NCBI RefSeq assembly: GCF_910591885.1
Contig: NC_063274.1
Coordinates: 20,792,164-20,856,163 of the forward strand
Source: Bombus terrestris
Taxonomy: Eukaryota; Arthropoda; Insecta; Hymenoptera; Apidae
Direction: 5' to 3'
DNA length: 64,000 nucleotides
A model generated the notes under the pieces. The model searched no databases, was not told where the DNA came from, and was given only the letters and a program-made list of their open reading frames with translations. Position numbers and translations under genes: made by a program. This document shows, piece by piece, positions 1 to 13,267 of the stretch; the stretch's first letter is position 1, and each line of letters opens with the position of its first letter.

Positions 1-30
1 ATGTAGTATTACGATATAACGTATAACGTT

Positions 31-690
31 ATATACGATAACGATATAACGCATAACGTTATATACTATAACGATATAACGTAAAACGTTATATACGATA
101 TCGATATAACGTATAACGTTATATACGATAACGATATAACGTATAACGTTATGTACTATAACGATATAACGTATAACGTTATATACTATAACGATATAAC
201 GTATAACGTTATGTAGTATTACGATATAACGTATAACGTTATGTAGTATTACGATATAACGTATAACGTTATATACGATAACGATATAACGCATAACGTT
301 ATATACTATAACGATATAACGTAAAACGTTATATACGATATCGATATAACGTATAACGTTATATACGATAACGATATAACGCATAACGTTATATACTATA
401 ACGATATAACGTAAAACGTTATATACGATATCGATATAACGTATAACGTTATATACGATAACGATATAACGCATAACGTTATATACTATAACGATATAAC
501 GTAAAACGTTATATACGATATCGATATAACGTATAACGTTATATACGATAACGATATAACGTATAACGTTATGTACTATAACGATATAACGTATAACGTT
601 ATATACTATAACGATATAACGTATAACGTTATGTAGTATTACGATATAACGTATAACGTTATGTAGTATTACGATATAACGTATAACGTT
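31..690 (+). repeat. 240-bp and 90-bp local higher-order repeats
   Basis: The eight monomers at 31-270 recur in the same order at 451-690. Between them the triplet of monomers marked GCATAAC, GTAAAAC and CGATATCGAT is repeated three times in a row (271-360, 361-450, 451-540). The same 240-bp pair appears at 16,793-17,032 and 17,033 onward, and in the other HORs. The pattern is as expected of unequal exchange or replication slippage in whole-monomer steps. Confidence 0.85.
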
Positions 691-840
691 ATATACGATA
701 ACGATATAACGCATAACGTTATATACTATAACGATATAACGTAAAACGTTATATACGATATCGATATAACGTATAACGTTATATACTATAACGATATAAC
801 GTAAAACGTTATATACGATAACGAAATAACGTATAACGTT

Positions 841-1200
841 ATATACGATAACGATATAACGTATAACGTTATAAACTATATCGTTATAACGTATAACGTT
901 ATATGCTATATCCATATAACGTATAACGTTATATACGATAACGATATAACGTATAACGTTATATACGATAGCGATATAACGTATAACGTTATATACGATA
1001 ACGATATAACGTATAACGTTATATACGATAACGATATAACGTATAACGTTATAAACTATATCGTTATAACGTATAACGTTATATGCTATATCCATATAAC
1101 GTATAACGTTATATACGATAACGATATAACGTATAACGTTATATACGATAGCGATATAACGTATAACGTTATATACGATAACGATATAACGTATAACGTC
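841..1200 (+). repeat. 180-bp (6-monomer) tandem duplication
   Basis: The six monomers at 841-1,020 (consensus, ATAAACTATATCG type, ATATGCTATATCC type, consensus, a GATAGCG variant, consensus) repeat exactly at 1,021-1,200. The only difference is the last base, where the second copy ends GTC. The same duplicated pair occurs at 17,273-17,632, 31,372-31,731 and 41,107-41,466. Confidence 0.88.
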
Positions 1201-1770
1201 ATGTACTATAACGATATAACGTATAAAGTTGTATACGATAACGATATAACGTATAACGTTATAAACTATATCGTTATAACGGATAACGTTATATACTATA
1301 TCGATATAATGTATAACGTTATATACGATAACGATATAACGTATAACGTTATGTACTATAACGATATAACGTATAACGTTATATACGATAACGATATAAC
1401 GTATAACGTTAAAAACTATATCGTTATAACGTATAACGTTATATACTATATCGATATAGTGTATAACGTTATATACTATAACGATATAACGTAAAACGTT
1501 ATATACGATAACGATATAACGTATAACGTCATGTACTATAACGATATAACGTATAACGTTGTATACGATAACGATATAACGTATAACGTTATAAACTATA
1601 TCGTTATAACGGATAACGTTATATACTATATCGATATAATGTATAACGTTATATACGATAACGATATAACGTATAACGTTATGTACTATAACGATATAAC
1701 GTATAACGTTATATACGATAACGATATAACGTATAACGTTAAAAACTATATCGTTATAACGTATAACGTT
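1201..1770 (+). repeat. 330-bp (11-monomer) repeat, two copies
   Basis: The 11-monomer unit at 1,201-1,530 starts with an ATGTACTATAACG monomer after a GTC end and includes GTATACGATAACG and AAAAACTATATCG monomers. It restarts at 1,531 and matches for eight monomers to 1,770 before diverging. The first copy carries a private change, GTATAAAGTT, at 1,221-1,230. Related copies start at 8,438/8,768, 15,308/15,638, 17,633/17,963, 28,087/28,417, 29,407/29,737, 31,732/32,062, 39,142/39,472 and 41,467/41,797, so this is one of the most recurrent sub-HORs. Confidence 0.85.
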
Positions 1771-2190
1771 ATATACTATAACGATATAACGTATAACGTT
1801 ATGTAGTATTACGATATAACGTATAACGTTATGTAGTATTACGATATAACGTATAACGTTATATACGATAACGATATAACGCATAACGTTATATACTATA
1901 ACGATATAACGTAAAACGTTATATACGATATCGATATAACGTATAACGTTATATACGATAACGATATAACGTATAACGTTATGTACTATAACGATATAAC
2001 GTAAAACGTTATATACGATAACGATATAACGTATAACGTTATAAACTATATCGTTATAACGTATAACGTTATGTAGTATTACGATATAACGTATAACGTT
2101 ATATACTATAACGATATAACGTATAACGTTATATACGATAACGATATAACGTATAACGTTATATACGATAGCGATATAACGTATAACGTT

Positions 2191-2220
2191 ATATACGATA
2201 ACGATATAACGTTATACGTT
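2191..2220 (+). repeat. Monomer with flipped 3-bp spacer (ATA to TAT)
   Basis: The monomer ends AACGTTATACGTT instead of AACGTATAACGTT. The three bases at 2,213-2,215 between AACGT and ACGTT are reversed and complemented. The same monomer in the other copies (9,068, 18,623, 32,722, 42,457) reads AACGTTTAACGTT. The flip therefore differs between copies. Confidence 0.9.
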
Positions 2221-3660
2221 ATATACTATAACGATATAACGTATAACGTTATATACGATAACGATATAACGTATAACGTTATATACTATATCGATATAAC
2301 GTAAAACGTTATATACTATATCGATGTAACGTAAAACGTTATATACTATATCGATATAACGTATAACGTTATAAACTATATCGTTATAACGTATAACGTT
2401 ATATACTATAACGATATAACGTATAACGTTATGTAGTATTACGATATAACGTATAACGTTATGTATTATTACGATATAACGTATAACGTTATGTAGTATT
2501 ACGATATAACGTATAACGTTATATACGATAACGATATAACGCATAACGTTATGTATTATTACGATATAACGTATAACGTTATATGCTATATCCATATAAC
2601 GTATAACGTTATGTACTATAACGATATAACGTAAAACGTTATATACGATAACGATATAACGTATAACGTTATATACGATAACGATATAACGTATAACGTT
2701 ATAAACTATATTGTTATAACGTATAACGTTATATGCTATATCCATATAATGTATAACGTTATATACGATAACGATATAACGTATAACGTTATATACGATA
2801 GCGATATAACGTATAACGTTATATACGATAACTATATAACGTATAACGTTAAAAACTATATCGTTATAACGTATAACGTTATATACGATAACGATATAAC
2901 GTATAACGTTATGTACTATAACGATATAACGTATAACGTTATATACTATATCGATATAGCGCATAACGTTATATACGATAACGATATAACGCATAACGTT
3001 ATATACGATAACGATATAACGTATAACGTTATAAACTATATCGTTATAACGTATAACGTGATATGCTATATCGATATAGCGTATAACGTTATGTACTATA
3101 ACGATATAACGTATAACGTTATGTAGTATTACGATATAACGTATAACGTTAGATACTATAACGATATGACGTATAACGTTATGTAGTATTACGATATAAC
3201 GTATAACGTTATGTAGTATTACGATATAACGTATAACGTTATATACGATAACGATATAACGTAAAACGTTATATACTATATGGATATAACGTATAACGTT
3301 ATATACTATATCGATATAACGTATAACGTTATGTACTATAACGATATAACGTATAACGTTGTATACGATAACGATATAACGTATAACGTTATAAACTATA
3401 TCGTTATAACGTATAACGTTATATACTATATCGATATAATGTATAACGTTATATACGATAACGATATAACGTATAACGTTATGTACTATAACGATATAAC
3501 GTATAACGTTATATGCGATAACGATATAACGTATAACGTTAAAAACTATATCGTTATAACGTATAACGTTATATACTATATCGATATAATGTATAACGTT
3601 ATATACTATAACGATATAACGTAAAACGTTATATACGATAACGATATAACGTATAACGTT

Positions 3661-3697
3661 ATACGTTATATCGTTATAGTATATAACGTTATACGTT
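3661..3697 (-). repeat. Inverted 37-bp satellite segment causing +7 phase shift
   Basis: These 37 bases are the exact reverse complement of a normal forward stretch: AACGTAT, AACGTT, then ATATACTATAACG and GATATAACGTAT. The matching position in copy B (10,538-10,567) and at 20,093 and 43,927 holds a normal-orientation 30-bp monomer starting ATAAGCTATATCG. The replacement adds 7 bp and moves the monomer grid from 1 to 8 mod 30. It is the only insertion off the grid seen in the window. Confidence 0.92.
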
Positions 3698-6217
3698 ATA
3701 TACTATAACGATATAACGTATAACGTTATGTAGTATTACGATATAACGTATAACGTTATGTAGTATTACGATATAACGTATAACGTTATATGCTATAACC
3801 ATATAACGTATAACGTTATATACTATAACGATATAACGTATAACGTTATATTCGATAACGATATAACGTATAACGTTATGTACTCTAACGATATAACGTA
3901 TAACGTTATATACGATAACGATATACCGTATAACGTTAAAAACTATATCGTTATAACGTATAACGTGATATGCTATATCGATATAACGTATAACGTTATA
4001 TACTATAACGATATAACGTATAACGTTATGTAGTATTACGATATAACGTATAACGTTATGTAGTATTACGATATAACGTATAACGTTATGTAGTATTACG
4101 ATATAACGTATAACGTTATATGCTATATCCATATAACGTATAACGTTATATACTATAACGATATAACGTAAAACGTTATATACTATAACGATATAACGTA
4201 AAACGTTATATACTATATCGATATAACGTATAACGTTATATACGATAACGATATAACGCATAACGTTATATACGATAACGATATAACGTATAACGTTATA
4301 TACGATAGCGATATAACGTATAACGTTATGTAGTATTACGATATAACGTATAACGTTATGTAGTATTACGATATAACGTATAACGTTATGTAGTATTACG
4401 ATATAACGTATAACGTTATATGGTATATCCATATAACGTATAACGTTATATACGATAACGATATAACGCATAACGTTATATACGATAACGATATAACGTA
4501 TAACGTTATATACGATAACGATATAACGTATAACGTTATGTACTATAACGATATAACGTATAACGTTATATACTATAACGATATAACGCATAACGTTATA
4601 TACGATAACGATATAACGCATAACGTTATATACGATAACGATATAACGTATAACGTTATAAACTATATCGTTATAACGTATAACGTGATATGCTATATCG
4701 ATATAGCGTATAACGTTATGTAGTATTACGATATAACGTATAACGTTATGTAGTATCACGATATAATGTATAACGTTATATGCTATATCCATATAACGTA
4801 TAACGTTATATACTATAACGATATAACGTAAAACGTTATATACTATATCGATATAACATATAACGTTAGATACTATAACGATATAACGTATAACGTTATG
4901 TAGTATTACGATATAACGTATAACGTTATGTAGTATTACGATATAACGTATAACGTTATATACGATAACGATATAACGTAAAACGTTATATACTATATGG
5001 ATATAACGCATAACGTTATGTAGTATTACGATATAACGTATAACGTTATATGGTATATCCATATAACGTATAACGTTATATACGATAACGATATAACGTA
5101 TAACGTTGTATACGATAACGATATAACGTATAACGTTATAAACTATATCGTTATAACGTATAACGTTATATACTATATCGATATAATGTATAACGTTATA
5201 TACGATAACGATATAACGTATAACGTTATGTACTATAACGATATAACGTATAACGTTATATACGATAACGATATAACGTATAACGTTATAAACTATATCG
5301 TTATAACGTATAACGTTATATACTATAACGATATAACGTATAACGTTATGTAGTATTACGATATAACGTATAACGTTATGTAGTATTACGATATAACGTA
5401 TAACGTTATATGCTATAACCATATAACGTATAACGTTATATACTATAACGATATAACGTATAACGTTATATACGATAACGATATAACGTATAACGTTATA
5501 TACTATAACGATATAACGTAAAACGTTATATACGATATCGATATAACGTATAACGTTATATACGATAACGATATAACGTATAACGTTATATACGATAACG
5601 ATATAACGTAAAACGTTATATACTATATCGATATAACGTATAACGTTATGTAGTATTACGATATAACGTATAACGTTATGTAGTATTACGATATAACGTA
5701 TAACGTTATGTAGTATTACGATATAACGTATAACGTTATATGCTATATACATATAACGTATAACGTTATATACTATAACGATATAACGTAAAACGTTATA
5801 TACTATATCGATATAACGTATAACGTTATATACTATAACGATATAACGTATAACGTTATGTAGTATTACGATATAACGTATAACGTTATATGCTATATCC
5901 ATATAACGTATAACGTTATATACTATAACGATATAACGTAAAACGTTATATACTATATCGATATAACGTATAACGTTATGTACTATAACGATATAACGTA
6001 TAACGTTACATACTATAACGATATAACGTAAAACGTTATATACGATATCGATATAACGTATAATGTTATATACGATAACGATATAACGTATAACGTTATG
6101 TACTATAACGATATAACGTAAAACGTTATATACGATAACGATATAACGTATAACGTTATGTAGTAATACGATATAACGTATAACGTTATGTAGTATTACG
6201 ATATAACGTATAACGTT

Positions 6218-6247
6218 ATATGCTATATGCATATAACGTATAACGTT
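6218..6247 (+). repeat. ATGCAT-centred quasi-palindromic monomer
   Basis: The monomer begins ATATGCTATATGCAT. Its dyad is TATATGCATATA, with mismatched outer arms. The matching monomers at 22,553 and 46,417 have the same left arm, 36,742 has an intermediate left arm (ATATGTTATATGC), and 13,088 is a perfect palindrome. The series is described in the findings. Confidence 0.88.
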
Positions 6248-6397
6248 GTATACTATAACGATATACCGTATAACGTTATATACGATAACGATATAACGTA
6301 TAACGTTATATACGATAGCGATATAACGTATAACGTTATATACGATAACGATATAACGTATAACGTTATGTACTATAACGATATAACGTATAACGTT

Positions 6398-8047
6398 ATA
6401 TACTATAACGATATAACGCATAACGTTATATACGATAACGATATAACGCATAACGTTATATACGATAACGATATAACGTATAACGTTATAAACTATATCG
6501 TTATAACGTATAACGTTATACGCTATATCGATATAGCATATCACGTTATGTACTATAACGATATAACGTATAACGTTATGTAGTATTACGATATAACGTA
6601 TAACGTTATGTAGTATTACGATATAACGTATAACGTTATGTAGTATCACGATATAATGTATAACGTTATATGCTATATCCATATAACGTATAACGTTATA
6701 TACTATAACGATATAACGTAAAACGTTATATACTATATCGATATAACATATAACGTTAGATACTATAACGATATAACGTATAACGTTATGTAGTATTACG
6801 ATATAACGTATAACGTTATGTAGTATTACGATATAACGTATAACGTTATATACGATAACGATATAACGTAAAACGTTATATACTATATGGATATAACGTA
6901 TAACGTTATATACTATATCGATATAACGTATAACGTTATGTACTATAACGATATAACGTATAACGTTGTATACGATATCGATATAACGTATAACGTGATA
7001 TGCTATATCGATATAACGTATAACGTTATGTACTATAACGATATAACGTACAACGTTATATACGGTAACGATATAACGTATAACGTTATGTACTATAAGG
7101 ATATAACGTATAACGTTATGTACTATAACGATATAACGTAAAACGTTATATACGATATCGATATAACGTATAACGTTATATACGATAACGATATAACGTA
7201 CAACGTTATGTACTATAACGATATAACGTAAAACGTTATATACTATAACGATATAACGTAAAACGTTATATACGATAACGATATAACGTATAACGTTATG
7301 TACTATAACGATATAACGCATAACGTTATATACGATAACGATATAACGCATAACGTTATATACGATAACGATATAACGTATAACGTTATAAACTATATCG
7401 TTATAACGTATAACGTGATATGCTATATCGATATAGCGTATAACGTTATGTACTATAACGATATAACGTATAACGTTATGTAGTATTACGATATAACGTA
7501 TAACGTTATGTAGTATTACGATATAACGTATAACGTTATGTAGTATCACGATATAATGTATAACGTTATATGCTATATCCATATAACGTATAACGTTATA
7601 TACTATAACGATATAACGTAAAACGTTATATACTATATCGATATAACATATAACGTTAGATACTATAACGATATAACGTATAACGTTATGTAGTATTACG
7701 ATATAACGTATAACGTTATGTAGTATTACGATATAACGTATAACGTTATATACGATAACGATATAACGTATAACGTTATATACTATATGGATATAACGTA
7801 TAACGTTATATACTATATCGATATAACGTATAACGTTATGTACTATAACGATATAACGTATAACGTTGTATACGATATCGATATAACGTATAACGTGATA
7901 TGCTATATCGATATAACGTATAACGTTATGTACTATAACGATATAACGTACAACGTTATATACGGTAACGATATAACGTATAACGTTATGTACTATAAGG
8001 ATATAACGTATAACGTTATGTACTATAACGATATAACGTAAAACGTT
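6398..8047 (+). repeat. 900-bp tandem duplication (750-bp block plus linker)
   Basis: The 750-bp block at 6,398-7,147 recurs at 7,298-8,047, with a 150-bp linker at 7,148-7,297 between. Marker monomers are GTATCACGATATAATG, ATATACGGTAACG, CTATAAGGATATAACG and the TAGATAC variant. The pair is also present at 13,268-14,917 and 36,922-38,571. Only one copy exists at 22,733-23,482 and at 46,597-47,346. Copy number is therefore one or two per HOR. Confidence 0.85.
6512..6547 (-). repeat. 36-bp inverted monomer, exact reverse complement of its paralogs
   Basis: The sequence runs AACGTT, ATACGCTATATC, GATATAGCATAT, CACGTT. It is the exact reverse complement of the paralogous segment that starts AACGTG then ATATGCTATATC and ends GCGTATAACGTT at 13,382-13,417, 22,847, 37,036 and 46,711. 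All other copies seen are in forward orientation, so this copy is a clean single-monomer inversion with no length change. Both ends fall in AACGTG/AACGTT half-sites. Confidence 0.93.
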
Positions 8048-8338
8048 ATATACGATAACGATATAACGTATAACGTTATAAACTATATCGTTATAACGTA
8101 TAACGTTATATACTATAACGATATAACGTATAACTTTATGTAGTATTACGATATAACGTAAAACGTTATGTAGTATTACGATATAACGTATAACGTTATA
8201 TGCTATAACCATATAACGTATAACGTTATATACTATAACGATATAACGTATAACGTTATAAACTATATCGTTATAACGTATAACGTTATATACGATAACG
8301 ATATAACGTATAACGTTAAAAACTATATCGTTATAACG

Positions 8339-8380
8339 TATAACGTTATATACTATATCGATATAGTATATAACGTTATA
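8339..8380. repeat. 42-bp perfect palindrome
   Basis: The monomer at 8,348 is a perfect dyad about ATCGAT. Its left half is ATATACTATATC and its right half GATATAGTATAT, flanked by AACGTT on both sides and three further paired bases. Related monomers elsewhere (for example 1,441 and 15,548) have GTGTAT at the right end, giving one mismatch. In this copy the right arm mirrors the left exactly. Confidence 0.92.
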
Positions 8381-8668
8381 TACTACAACGATATAACGTA
8401 AAACGTTATATACGATAACGATATAACGTATAACGTCATGTACTATAACGATATAACGTATAACGTTGTATACGATAACGATATAACGTATAACGTTATA
8501 AACTATATCGTTATAACGGATAACGTTATATACTATATCGATATAATGTATAACGTTATATACGATAACGATATAACGTATAACGTTATGTACTATAACG
8601 ATATAACGTATAACGTTATATACGATAACGATATAACGTATAACGTTAAAAACTATATCGTTATAACG

Positions 8669-8710
8669 TATAACGTTATATACTATATCGATATAGTATA
8701 TAACGTTATA
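8669..8710. repeat. 42-bp perfect palindrome (second in the 330-bp repeat)
   Basis: This is the same palindrome as at 8,339-8,380, one 330-bp sub-repeat later. Its paralog in the 6.87-kb copy B at 15,548 reads GTGTAT in the right arm and is imperfect, so the two otherwise near-identical copies differ at this arm. Confidence 0.92.
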
Positions 8711-9929
8711 TACTATAACGATATAACGTAAAACGTTATATACGATAACGATATAACGTATAACGTCATGTACTATAACGATATAACGTATAACGTTGTA
8801 TACGATAACGATATAACGTATAACGTTATAAACTATATCGTTATAACGGATAACGTTATATACTATATCGATATAATGTATAACGTTATATACGATAACG
8901 ATATAACGTATAACGTTATAAACTATATCGTTATAACGTATAACGTTATGTAGTATTACGATATAACGTATAACGTTATATACTATAACGATATACCGTA
9001 TAACGTTATATACGATAACGATATAACGTATAACGTTATATACGATAGCGATATAACGTATAACGTTATATACGATAACGATATAACGTTTAACGTTATG
9101 TACTATAACGATATAACGTATAACGTTATATACGATAACGATATAACGTATAACGTTATATACTATATCGATATAACGTAAAACGTTATATACTATATCG
9201 ATGTAACGTAAAACGTTATATACTATATCGATATAACGTATAACGTTATAAACTATATCGTTATAACGTATAACGTTATATACTATAACGATATAACGTA
9301 TAACGTTATGTAGTATTACGATATAACGTATAACGTTATGTATTATTACGATATAACGTATAACGTTATGTAGTATTACGATATAACGTATAACGTTATA
9401 TACGATAACGATATAACGCATAACGTTATGTATTATTACGATATAACGTATAACGTTATATGCTATATCCATATAACGTATAACGTTATGTACTATAACG
9501 ATATAACGTAAAACGTTATATACGATAACGATATAACGTATAACGTTATATACGATAACGATATAACGTATAACGTTATAAACTATATTGTTATAACGTA
9601 TAACGTTATATGCTATATCCATATAATGTATAACGTTATATACGATAACGATATAACGTATAACGTTATATACGATAGCGATATAACGTATAACGTTATA
9701 TACGATAACTATATAACGTATAACGTTAAAAACTATATCGTTATAACGTATAACGTTATATACGATAACGATATAACGTATAACGTTATGTACTATAACG
9801 ATATAACGTATAACGTTATATACTATAACGATATAACGCATAACGTTATATACGATAACGATATAACGCATAACGTTATATACGATAACGATATAACGTA
9901 TAACGTTATAAACTATATCGTTATAACGT

Positions 9930-9969
9930 ATAACGTTATACGCTATATCGATATAGCGTATAACGTTAT
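9930..9969. repeat. 40-bp perfect palindrome from arm conversion
   Basis: The left arm AACGTTATACGCTATATC pairs completely with the right arm GATATAGCGTATAACGTT, plus two bases at each end. In the paralogs at 3,056, 19,488, 33,587 and 43,321 the left arm reads GTGATATGC, with two mismatches to the right arm. Both differences in this copy improve pairing. Confidence 0.93.
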
Positions 9970-12900
9970 GTACTATAACGATATAACGTATAACGTTATG
10001 TAGTATTACGATATAACGTATAACGTTAGATACTATAACGATATGACGTATAACGTTATGTAGTATTACGATATAACGTATAACGTTATGTAGTATTACG
10101 ATATAACGTATAACGTTATATACGATAACGATATAACGTAAAACGTTATATACTATATGGATATAACGTATAACGTTATATACTATATCGATATAACGTA
10201 TAACGTTATGTACTATAACGATATAACGTATAACGTTGTATACGATAACGATATAACGTATAACGTTATAAACTATATCGTTATAACGTATAACGTTATA
10301 TACTATATCGATATAATGTATAACGTTATATACGATAACGATATAACGTATAACGTTATGTACTATAACGATATAACGTATAACGTTATATGCGATAACG
10401 ATATAACGTATAACGTTAAAAACTATATCGTTATAACGTATAACGTTATATACTATATCGATATAATGTATAACGTTATATACTATAACGATATAACGTA
10501 AAACGTTATATACGATAACGATATAACGTATAACGTTATAAGCTATATCGTTATAACGTATAACGTTATATACTATAACGATATAACGTATAACGTTATG
10601 TAGTATTACGATATAACGTATAACGTTATGTAGTATTACGATATAACGTATAACGTTATATGCTATAACCATATAACGTATAACGTTATATACTATAACG
10701 ATATAACGTATAACGTTATATTCGATAACGATATAACGTATAACGTTATGTACTCTAACGATATAACGTATAACGTTATATACGATAACGATATACCGTA
10801 TAACGTTAAAAACTATATCGTTATAACGTATAACGTGATATGCTATATCGATATAACGTATAACGTTATATACTATAACGATATAACGTATAACGTTATG
10901 TAGTATTACGATATAACGTATAACGTTATGTAGTATTACGATATAACGTATAACGTTATGTAGTATTACGATATAACGTATAACGTTATATGCTATATCC
11001 ATATAACGTATAACGTTATATACTATAACGATATAACGTAAAACGTTATATACTATAACGATATAACGTAAAACGTTATATACTATATCGATATAACGTA
11101 TAACGTTATATACGATAACGATATAACGCATAACGTTATATACGATAACGATATAACGTATAACGTTATATACGATAGCGATATAACGTATAACGTTATG
11201 TAGTATTACGATATAACGTATAACGTTATGTAGTATTACGATATAACGTATAACGTTATGTAGTATTACGATATAACGTATAACGGTATATGGTATATCC
11301 ATATAACGTATAACGTTATATACGATAACGATATAACGCATAACGTTATATACGATAACGATATAACGTATAACGTTATATACGATAACGATATAACGTA
11401 TAACGTTATGTACTATAACGATATAACGTATAACGTTATATACTATAACGATATAACGCATAACGTTATATACGATAACGATATAACGCATAACGTTATA
11501 TACGATAACGATATAACGTATAACGTTATAAACTATATCGTTATAACGTATAACGTGATATGCTATATCGATATAGCGTATAACGTTATGTAGTATTACG
11601 ATATAACGTATAACGTTATGTAGTATCACGATATAATGTATAACGTTATATGCTATATCCATATAACGTATAACGTTATATACTATAACGATATAACGTA
11701 AAACGTTATATACTATATCGATATAACATATAACGTTAGATACTATAACGATATAACGTATAACGTTATGTAGTATTACGATATAACGTATAACGTTATG
11801 TAGTATTACGATATAACGTATAACGTTATATACGATAACGATATAACGTAAAACGTTATATACTATATGGATATAACGCATAACGTTATGTAGTATTACG
11901 ATATAACGTATAACGTTATATGGTATATCCATATAACGTATAACGTTATATACGATAACGATATAACGTATAACGTTGTATACGATAACGATATAACGTA
12001 TAACGTTATAAACTATATCGTTATAACGTATAACGTTATATACTATATCGATATAATGTATAACGTTATATACGATAACGATATAACGTATAACGTTATG
12101 TACTATAACGATATAACGTATAACGTTATATACGATAACGATATAACGTATAACGTTATAAACTATATCGTTATAACGTATAACGTTATATACTACAACG
12201 ATATAACGTATAACGTTATGTAGTATTACGATATAACGTATAACGTTATGTAGTATTACGATATAACGTATAACGTTATATGCTATAACCATATAACGTA
12301 TAACGTTATATACTATAACGATATAACGTATAACGTTATATACGATAACGATATAACGTATAACGTTATATACTATAACGATATAACGTAAAACGTTATA
12401 TACGATATCGATATAACGTATAACGTTATATACGATAACGATATAACGTATAACGTTATATACGATAACGATATAACGTAAAACGTTATATACTATATCG
12501 ATATAACGTATAACGTTATGTAGTATTACGATATAACGTATAACGTTATGTAGTATTACGATATAACGTATAACGTTATGTAGTATTACGATATAACGTA
12601 TAACGTTATATGCTATATACATATAACGTATAACGTTATATACTATAACGATATAACGTAAAACGTTATATACTATATCGATATAACGTATAACGTTATA
12701 TACTATAACGATATAACGTATAACGTTATGTAGTATTACGATATAACGTATAACGTTATATGCTATATCCATATAACGTATAACGTTATATACTATAACG
12801 ATATAACGTAAAACGTTATATACTATATCGATATAACGTATAACGTTATGTACTATAACGATATAACGTATAACGTTACATACTATAACGATATAACGTA

Positions 12901-13078
12901 AAACGTTATATACGATATCGATATAACGTATAATGTTATATACGATAACGATATAACGTATAACGTTATGTACTATAACGATATAACGTAAAACGTTATA
13001 TACGATAACGATATAACGTATAACGTTATGTAGTAATACGATATAACGTATAACGTTATGTAGTATTACGATATAACG

Positions 13079-13120
13079 TATAACGTTATACGTTATATGC
13101 ATATAACGTATAACGTTATA
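13079..13120. repeat. 42-bp perfect palindrome centred on ATGCAT
   Basis: The monomer at 13,088 starts ATACGTTATATGC and ends GCATATAACGTAT, which is a perfect dyad with AACGTT flanks. Paralogs at 6,218, 22,553 and 46,417 start ATATGCTATATGC instead. The left arm here mirrors the right arm exactly. Confidence 0.92.
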
Positions 13121-13267
13121 TACTATAACGATATACCGTATAACGTTATATACGATAACGATATAACGTATAACGTTATATACGATAGCGATATAACGTA
13201 TAACGTTATATACGATAACGATATAACGTATAACGTTATGTACTATAACGATATAACGTATAACGTT

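Larger units (their letters stand above)
1..2010 (+). repeat. Satellite block of short nested duplications (left end)
   Basis: This stretch holds monomers only, ordered by several short duplications: 240-bp, 90-bp, 180-bp and 330-bp periods, listed separately. From 781 onward it aligns at constant offset (16,432 bp) with 17,213 onward, and so belongs to the ~2.9-kb block that recurs four times. The array is already in progress at base 1, so the true left boundary lies outside the window. Confidence 0.85.
781..3660 (+). repeat. 2.9-kb HOR block, copy 1 of 4
   Basis: Ninety-six monomers are in the same order as 17,213-20,092, 31,312-34,191 and 41,047-43,926. Diagnostic monomers include the GATGTAACG variant at 2,311, the GTATTATTACG pair near 2,461 and 2,551, the CTATATTGTT monomer at 2,701 and the GATAACTATATAACG monomer at 2,821. 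The part from 2,011 is also present at 8,888-10,537. The monomer immediately after the block differs in type between copies (see 3,661-3,697 and 34,192-34,221). Confidence 0.82.
2011..8887 (+). repeat. 6.87-kb tandem duplication, copy A (6,877 bp)
   Basis: This aligns with copy B at an offset of 6,877 bp up to 3,660 and 6,870 bp after 3,698. The change in offset is explained by the 37-bp inverted insert at 3,661-3,697, which replaces a 30-bp monomer. Most monomers match exactly, including rare types. Visible differences are few and include the flipped spacer at 2,213-2,215, the inverted segment at 6,512-6,547, the ATGCAT monomer at 6,218 and a GTATAAC versus GTAAAAC difference near 7,766. Confidence 0.88.
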
